From assembly GCF_030814955.1 (NCBI RefSeq), contig NZ_JAUSWB010000008.1, forward strand, positions 1 through 64,000: a DNA stretch of 64,000 nucleotides. The letters run 5' to 3'. The notes under the pieces were generated by a model. It had not been told where the DNA came from. It searched no databases and saw nothing but the letters and a program-made list of their open reading frames with translations. Positions 59,326-64,000 of this stretch are shown piece by piece. Both the position numbers and the translations under genes were made by a program. This DNA comes from Planomicrobium stackebrandtii. GTDB lineage: Bacteria; Bacillota; Bacilli; Bacillales_A; Planococcaceae. The number at the start of each line of letters is the position of its first letter. Positions within the stretch are counted from its first letter, which is position 1.

Positions 59326-59838
59326 TCATTCTTCTTCAGGTTTTGCCCGATAAGTGCTGATGTAGGATACACCAGAGAAAATATTAGGGCGTTGGGAAGC
59401 GGCCGAACTTTCCGGCTGAGCGGAATGAGCTTGTGCAAATGCTTGCGACTCTTTCCATTTTTCATAAAAAGCGTGAGATTCCCATTCGGTCAGGACAACA
59501 TAAGTGTCGGAATCGAGCGGTCTCAGAACACGGAATGCGATATAGCCCGGCTCATTTTCGATCGCGCCAGCCCGATTTTTAAAGCGATGTTCGAAAACTG
59601 GGCGGCCTTCGTCAGAGACGGGAATGTTATTAAAGACAAAAAACCCTTTTTCCTTCAACTCACCTGTTCCATCGACCACTTCATATCGGCGAGGTGTTTG
59701 GAAAATCGTCTTACCTTCCGTTTCATGAATCATCAACGTCGTGTTTTCGCCTTGCATGAGAACCATCGTCTCGGATGAATGTTTTTCACGCATTTTTTTC
59801 ATGTAGTCATATGTTCCTGTAGTCATGTAAAAATTCAT
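59326..59838 (-). CDS. hmoB: Heme-degrading monooxygenase HmoB-like (YhgC)
   Basis: 170 residues. An N-terminal half MNFYMTTGTYDYMKKMREKH... and a C-terminal antibiotic-biosynthesis-monooxygenase domain (from about residue 78: FEHRFKNRAGAIENEPGYIAFRVLRP, VVLTEWESHAFYEKWKES), the two-part fold of B. subtilis HmoB. It opens heme to release iron. It sits next to hemEHY, divergent, as yhgC does in B. subtilis. AGGAGGGG precedes ATG 59838. Confidence 0.9.
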   Translation of the reverse strand: MNFYMTTGTYDYMKKMREKHSSETMVLMQGENTTLMIHETEGKTIFQTPRRYEVVDGTGELKEKGFFVFNNIPVSDEGRPVFEHRFKNRAGAIENEPGYIAFRVLRPLDSDTYVVLTEWESHAFYEKWKESQAFAQAHSAQPESSAASQRPNIFSGVSYISTYRAKPEEE

Positions 59839-59944
59839 TGAAACCCCTCCTCGGAAAATATACACATCTTCTTTATAACCTTCCCTATAGAAATCTACAC
59901 GAAACAGGTATTGACAATCAAGTGAAAAGAGAAGCGTCTAATTT

Positions 59945-59973
59945 ATGACAATTGCGCCCGGAATCTATACAAT
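59945..59973 (+). promoter_or_regulatory. Promoter of hemE-hemH-hemY
   Basis: ATGACA at 59945 and TACAAT at 59968, exactly 17 nt apart, each one mismatch from the SigA consensus. It lies about 80 nt before hemE. A consensus TTGACA at 59911 has no -10 at a suitable distance. Confidence 0.6.
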
Positions 59974-60050
59974 AAAGGACGGAGCGTCTATAGTATAGAC
60001 GGATATAGGTAGACAGACAGCATAGCAGCAGACTGAAGGGATGAAAAATC

Positions 60051-61097
60051 ATGACATTTAATGACACGTATCTTCGCGCAGCACGAGGAGAAAAAACCGA
60101 CCATGTACCGGTTTGGTATATGAGGCAAGCGGGGCGTTCCCAGCCGGAATACCGCAAAATCAAGGAAAAATATTCGCTGGAGGAAATTACGCATCAGCCG
60201 GAGTTGTGTGCATACGTGACCAAGCTTCCTGTGGATCAGTACAACAACGATGCAGCGATTCTGTACAAAGACATCGTCACACCATTGCCTGCAATTGGAG
60301 TCGACGTAAAAATAAAATCAGGTATCGGTCCTGTAATCGACAACCCGATTCGCACAATGGCAGATATCGAACGCTTAGGCGAGATCAATCCTGAACAGGA
60401 TGTTGATTTTGTGCTTAATACGATCCGTTTATTGACACAGGAGCAACTGAATGTGCCGTTGATCGGATTTTCAGGTGCGCCTTTTACATTGGCAAGCTAC
60501 ATGATTGAAGGCGGCCCTTCGAAAAGCTATAACAAAACCAAAGCGATGATGGTTTCAGAACCGGCCATGTGGTTTGCATTAATGGATAAACTGGCAGATA
60601 CCATCATTCCCTACGTAAAAGCGCAGATCCAAGCAGGCGCTAAAGCCATCCAGATTTTCGACTCGTGGGTCGGAGCATTGAATGTAGAAGATTACCGGAT
60701 TTTCATCAAGCCGGTGATGGACCGCATTTTTGCTGAACTTCGCACAGAAGGCGTACCACTAACGATTTTCGGAGTCGGAGCAAGCCATTTGGCAAAAGAA
60801 TGGAACGAGCTTCCGGTGGATGTTGTTGGATTGGATTGGCGTCTGCCGATTTCAGAAGCGCGTTCGATGGGCTTGACCAAAACTCTGCAAGGCAACTTAG
60901 ATCCTTCTTATTTATTGGCAGACTGGGCGGTAATTGAAGAACGCACGAAAAAGATTTTGGACATGGGCATGCAAAGCGATGGCTATATCTTTAATCTTGG
61001 GCACGGAGTGTTTCCGGAAGTTAATCCGGATACGTTAAAGCGACTGACTTCATTTGTTCATGAATACAGCACGGCTCATAAAAACAATTTAAAATAA
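60051..61097 (+). CDS. hemE: Uroporphyrinogen decarboxylase
   Basis: 348 residues. [17 protein letters not shown] near the N-terminus holds the substrate-binding arginines, and [17 protein letters not shown] and [12 protein letters not shown] are conserved. It makes coproporphyrinogen III. First gene of hemEHY, with GAAGGGATG before the ATG. Confidence 0.97.
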   Translation: MTFNDTYLRAARGEKTDHVPVWYMRQAGRSQPEYRKIKEKYSLEEITHQPELCAYVTKLPVDQYNNDAAILYKDIVTPLPAIGVDVKIKSGIGPVIDNPIRTMADIERLGEINPEQDVDFVLNTIRLLTQEQLNVPLIGFSGAPFTLASYMIEGGPSKSYNKTKAMMVSEPAMWFALMDKLADTIIPYVKAQIQAGAKAIQIFDSWVGALNVEDYRIFIKPVMDRIFAELRTEGVPLTIFGVGASHLAKEWNELPVDVVGLDWRLPISEARSMGLTKTLQGNLDPSYLLADWAVIEERTKKILDMGMQSDGYIFNLGHGVFPEVNPDTLKRLTSFVHEYSTAHKNNLK

Positions 61098-61122
61098 GTA
61101 CAAAATTCATGTTGAGGTGATT

Positions 61123-62049
61123 ATGTTGAAGAAGACAATGGGATTATTAGTAATGGCATATGGAACGCCGTACTCTGAAGAAGATATTGAGCGCTATTAC
61201 ACGCACATCCGCCGCGGCCGCAAGCCGAGCGAAGAAAGTCTGGAAGATTTGCGCAGCCGCTATAAAGCAATTGGCGGGCTGTCCCCACTTGCAAAAATCA
61301 CATTGGATCAAGCAAATGGCTTGTGTGACCGTTTGAATGAAGTTCAGGATGACATTGAATTTAAAATGTATCTTGGCCTGAAGCATATCGAACCGTTCGT
61401 TGAAGACGGCGTTGAAGAAATGAAAAAAGACGGCATCACTGAAGCCGTTTCGATTGTGTTGGCACCGCATTTCTCGACATTCTCTGTAAAATCATACAAT
61501 GGCCGCGCAGCTGAAGCTGCTGAAAAAGCGGGTATTTCATTGACATCAGTTGAAAGCTGGTACACAGAACCGAAATTCATCCAATACTGGAGCGAAAAGG
61601 TCAGTGCTTCATTTGCTGAAATGTCAGAAGAAGAACGGGCGAAATCATGCCTGATCGTTTCTGCACATTCATTGCCTGAGAAAATTATCGCTAATGGCGA
61701 TCCTTACCCTGATCAACTAAAAGAAACGGCTGAAATAATTCAACAGGCTACTGGCGTGAAAAATGTGGAAATTGGCTGGCAAAGTGCCGGACAAACAGGC
61801 GAACCTTGGATTGGGCCGGATGTCCAGGACTTGACCCGCGAGTTGTTCGAACAAAAAGGGTACACTTCTTTTGTCTACACGCCGGTTGGGTTTGTGGCAG
61901 ATCATTTGGAAGTTCTTTTTGATAACGACTACGAATGTAAAGTGGTTTGCGACGAAATCGGTGCAAACTACCGCCGCCCCGAAATGCCGAATGTACAGCC
62001 TCTATTCATCGATGGCTTGGCTGACGTGGTATTGAGAAAGCTGGCATAA
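61123..62049 (+). CDS. hemH: Ferrochelatase, coproporphyrin type
   Basis: 308 residues. [31 protein letters not shown] is the Gram-positive form; His182 in VSAHSLPEK and the downstream [14 protein letters not shown] carry the metal site. It inserts iron into coproporphyrin III in the pathway used by Firmicutes. ATG 61123 follows GAGGTGA; B. subtilis HemH aligns with this start. Confidence 0.96.
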   Translation: MLKKTMGLLVMAYGTPYSEEDIERYYTHIRRGRKPSEESLEDLRSRYKAIGGLSPLAKITLDQANGLCDRLNEVQDDIEFKMYLGLKHIEPFVEDGVEEMKKDGITEAVSIVLAPHFSTFSVKSYNGRAAEAAEKAGISLTSVESWYTEPKFIQYWSEKVSASFAEMSEEERAKSCLIVSAHSLPEKIIANGDPYPDQLKETAEIIQQATGVKNVEIGWQSAGQTGEPWIGPDVQDLTRELFEQKGYTSFVYTPVGFVADHLEVLFDNDYECKVVCDEIGANYRRPEMPNVQPLFIDGLADVVLRKLA

Positions 62050-62079
62050 AAATAAACCAATTGAAAGTGAGGATTGAAC

Positions 62080-63519
62080 GTGGCTGGACAAACGCATAAA
62101 GTAATCGTCGTCGGCGGGGGCATCACAGGACTGTCGGCAGCATACTACTTACAAAAGCAAGCGATTGAGCAAGGTATGGAGATTGAAATCACAGTGATTG
62201 AAGCAGCCCATCGTCTAGGCGGGAACATCCAGACTTTGCAAAAAGATGGCTTTGTAATTGAGCGTGGTCCGGATTCGTTTATCTCACGAAAAAACAGCAT
62301 CCAGCAGTTGGCCGGAGAGTTGGGGATTGGAAGCCAGTTAATTCAAAGTGCTCCCGGCAAAACACATGTGGCTGTTGAAAATCAATTGTATGCGATTCCG
62401 GCTGGCACCGTAATGGGTGTGCCAACGAATTTCGGCTCATTCCTTGCTTCGGGCATTAGTTCCTGGTTCGGCAAAGCCCGGGCTATGGGAGACTTCTTCC
62501 TGCCTGTATCACCGACACTTGAAGATCAGCCGCTGGGCAAGTTTTTGAGGCGCAGATTTGGAAATGAATTAGTTGAGAATTTAATCGAACCTTTGTTTTC
62601 TGGCGTGTTTGCCGGCGATATTGATCGCTTGAGCTTGAAAGCGACTTTTCCGGAACTGCTTGAAACCGAACAACAGCACCGCAGTTTGATGCGCGGCTTA
62701 AAAAAAAGCCGGATATCGGACTACCGTGCTTTTAATACTGAAAAAGAAGGCATGTTTCAAACTTTTAAGGGCGGTCTGGAAACTCTCGTTCACACATTGG
62801 AAAAAGAACTTGAAGCCTGTACCATCCTTAAAGGTGTAAAAGTGGAAAAGCTGGAACAACACACTGGACAGGCTAAATTACAGCTCAACAATGGAGCCGC
62901 GATTATGGGGGATGCAGTGATCTTTGCCTTGCCGCATGCGAAGCTCCTGCCAATCTTTGAACCTTTTGGGTTGATGAAAGGCTTGAAAGAAATGCCTTCC
63001 ACATCCATTGCAACGGTATCCATCGCTTTTCCGGAAGGTGCCGTTACGCCGAAACAAGACTGCATGGGGTTTGTGGTGGCACGAAACAGTGATTTCACCA
63101 TTACTGCCTGTTCAGCAGCCCATCTGAAATGGCCAGGCTTGGTTCCGCCTGGAAAAACGATGTACCGCTCATTTATAGGGCGTGTAGGAGACGAGGCGGT
63201 CGTGGATTTGTCTGACAAAGAAATTGTCAAAGCCGTAATGGAAGACCTGCATAAATTATTGGACATTCAGGCCGACCCTGAATTTACCGTCGTTTCTCGC
63301 ATGAAAGAAGCGATGCCTCAATATACAGTAGGGCATAAAGAACGGATTGCTTTGGCGAAAAAAGAGCTGCATGAAGCGATGCCGATGGTGCAAATTGCGG
63401 GCGGATCTTTTGAAGGATTTGGATTGCCTGCTTGCGTCGATCAAGGAAAAGCCGCCGCCAATCAATTAATTGACCAATTTACTGCTGAACCATTCAGCAT
63501 GGAGGGAAATCTACAATGA
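62080..63519 (+). CDS. hemY: Coproporphyrinogen III oxidase (HemY/CgoX)
   Basis: 479 residues, FAD-dependent. The N-terminal dinucleotide fold VIVVGGGITGLSAAYYL and ERGPDSFI are clear; the C-terminal FEGFGLPACVDQGKAAA is the FAD closing motif. In Firmicutes it oxidises coproporphyrinogen III to coproporphyrin III. GTG 62080 is 8 nt after GAGG. Last four bases overlap the next gene. Confidence 0.96.
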   Translation: MAGQTHKVIVVGGGITGLSAAYYLQKQAIEQGMEIEITVIEAAHRLGGNIQTLQKDGFVIERGPDSFISRKNSIQQLAGELGIGSQLIQSAPGKTHVAVENQLYAIPAGTVMGVPTNFGSFLASGISSWFGKARAMGDFFLPVSPTLEDQPLGKFLRRRFGNELVENLIEPLFSGVFAGDIDRLSLKATFPELLETEQQHRSLMRGLKKSRISDYRAFNTEKEGMFQTFKGGLETLVHTLEKELEACTILKGVKVEKLEQHTGQAKLQLNNGAAIMGDAVIFALPHAKLLPIFEPFGLMKGLKEMPSTSIATVSIAFPEGAVTPKQDCMGFVVARNSDFTITACSAAHLKWPGLVPPGKTMYRSFIGRVGDEAVVDLSDKEIVKAVMEDLHKLLDIQADPEFTVVSRMKEAMPQYTVGHKERIALAKKELHEAMPMVQIAGGSFEGFGLPACVDQGKAAANQLIDQFTAEPFSMEGNLQ

Positions 63520-63986
63520 AGAAATTTTTGTGGTTAGGCTTGCCGATTTTACTGCTTGCTGCTTGTGGAACCGGTGAAGCTGATTCTTCTGGAGCCGGAG
63601 ATCCGATTGAAGAAGTGATGGTGTCATTTAACACTGATACCCAGGCTGATCCATCGGAAGAAGTAGTATTGTCGGTTACAGTGACACAAGGGGACGAAGC
63701 TGTAGAAGACGCAGACGAAATTGTCTATGAAGTCTGGGAGTCCGGAAATCGCGACAACAGCGAAATGATTACGGCTGAACATACTGAAGATGGTGTCTAC
63801 GAAGCAAAAACCACTTTTGAAGAAGAGGGACTTTATTACATGCAGGCGCATACGACGGCACGAAGCCTGCATGTTATGCCGAAACAGGAAGTTACGGTCG
63901 GCAATCCGGATCCAGATTCCATCGTTTCGGATGACAGTGAAGATTCACAAGGCATGGGTAAAATGGAAGACCATTCCGGCCATTGA
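63516..63986 (+). CDS. FixH/YtkA-like lipoprotein
   Basis: 156 residues. Signal peptide with lipobox LLAAC (Cys 17), then a beta-sandwich domain like FixH/YtkA (VMVSFNTDTQADPSEEVVLSVTVTQGDEAV...GLYYMQAHTTARSLHVMPKQEVTVG), and a C-terminal tail MGKMEDHSGH rich in Met and His that could bind metal such as copper. ATG overlaps the hemY stop (ATGA), so it is translationally coupled to heme synthesis. Its stop is 14 nt before the window end; any further operon genes lie outside. Confidence 0.8.
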   Translation: MKKFLWLGLPILLLAACGTGEADSSGAGDPIEEVMVSFNTDTQADPSEEVVLSVTVTQGDEAVEDADEIVYEVWESGNRDNSEMITAEHTEDGVYEAKTTFEEEGLYYMQAHTTARSLHVMPKQEVTVGNPDPDSIVSDDSEDSQGMGKMEDHSGH

Positions 63987-64000
63987 TATAGAACTCCAGA

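Noticed and set aside
59911-59942. Consensus TTGACA at 59911 as the hemE promoter
   Set aside because: The nearest -10-like TCTAAT is 20 nt away and weak. The ATGACA/TACAAT pair downstream has ideal spacing.

Overview
The window looks like a chromosome segment of a low- to mid-GC Firmicute, most likely of the Planococcaceae (Planococcus or Planomicrobium type). This is an inference from gene order and protein similarity to Bacillus subtilis genes I know; no database search was run. The left end is the tail of an rRNA operon (partial 5S) followed by a tRNA array in the B. subtilis order Asn-Ser-Glu-Val-fMet-Asp-Phe-Thr-Tyr-Trp-His-His-Gln-Gly-Cys-Leu, then a separate Leu(CAA) gene with its own promoter and terminator.

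From 2.2 to 35 kb is a mosaic of short transcription units, nearly all closed by clear intrinsic terminators. They include an exported protein of unknown function; a DUF3100 membrane pair with an M20 hydrolase; a P-type ATPase; two convergent C45-type acyltransferase paralogues; queG-trmL; an NCS2 purine permease; an aldo/keto reductase; an RluA-type pseudouridine synthase; a BdbC plus thioredoxin-like redox pair; a GNAT-nitrilase fusion; phosphoglucomutase; an AirSR/YhcSR-like two-component pair whose GAF domain has four cysteines; a second RsgA-like ribosome GTPase; a P450; DUF2254; a CDF exporter; chrA-kynU-kynB; a phosphatase-fold protein without its catalytic cysteine; and a universal stress protein. 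Two loci (22.38-22.65 kb and 34.35-34.66 kb) carry copies of a dispersed hairpin-forming repeat in opposite orientations.

From 36 to 64 kb the order follows the B. subtilis yheI-to-hemY region: bmrC-bmrD-yheE-yheB-yheA-enoyl-CoA hydratase-yhzD-like-yhaQ-yhaP-yhaO-yhaN-yhaM-prsA-two membrane proteins-hpr-yhaH-trpP-hit-ecsA-ecsB-yhaA-like-Ca2+/cation antiporter-hmoB-hemE-hemH-hemY, then a FixH/YtkA-like lipoprotein translationally coupled to hemY. The sporulation-associated yheC/yheD genes are absent between yheE and yheB.

The most interesting signals are two leader-peptide attenuators. One, on the minus strand at 25.61-25.75 kb, has a 20-codon leader ORF with a good RBS, a stop-codon hairpin, and an intrinsic terminator. 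A segment inside the leader ORF can pair with that terminator's inner stem and loop. It precedes the second rsgA-like gene. The other, at 36.01-36.38 kb, precedes the BmrCD-type ABC transporter. Both leader peptides end in a Pro-Pro-Val-aromatic sequence just before the stop, and both encode it with CCTCCT, which can also pair with Shine-Dalgarno sequences. Together they suggest translation-sensing control of a ribosome-assembly GTPase and a drug exporter.
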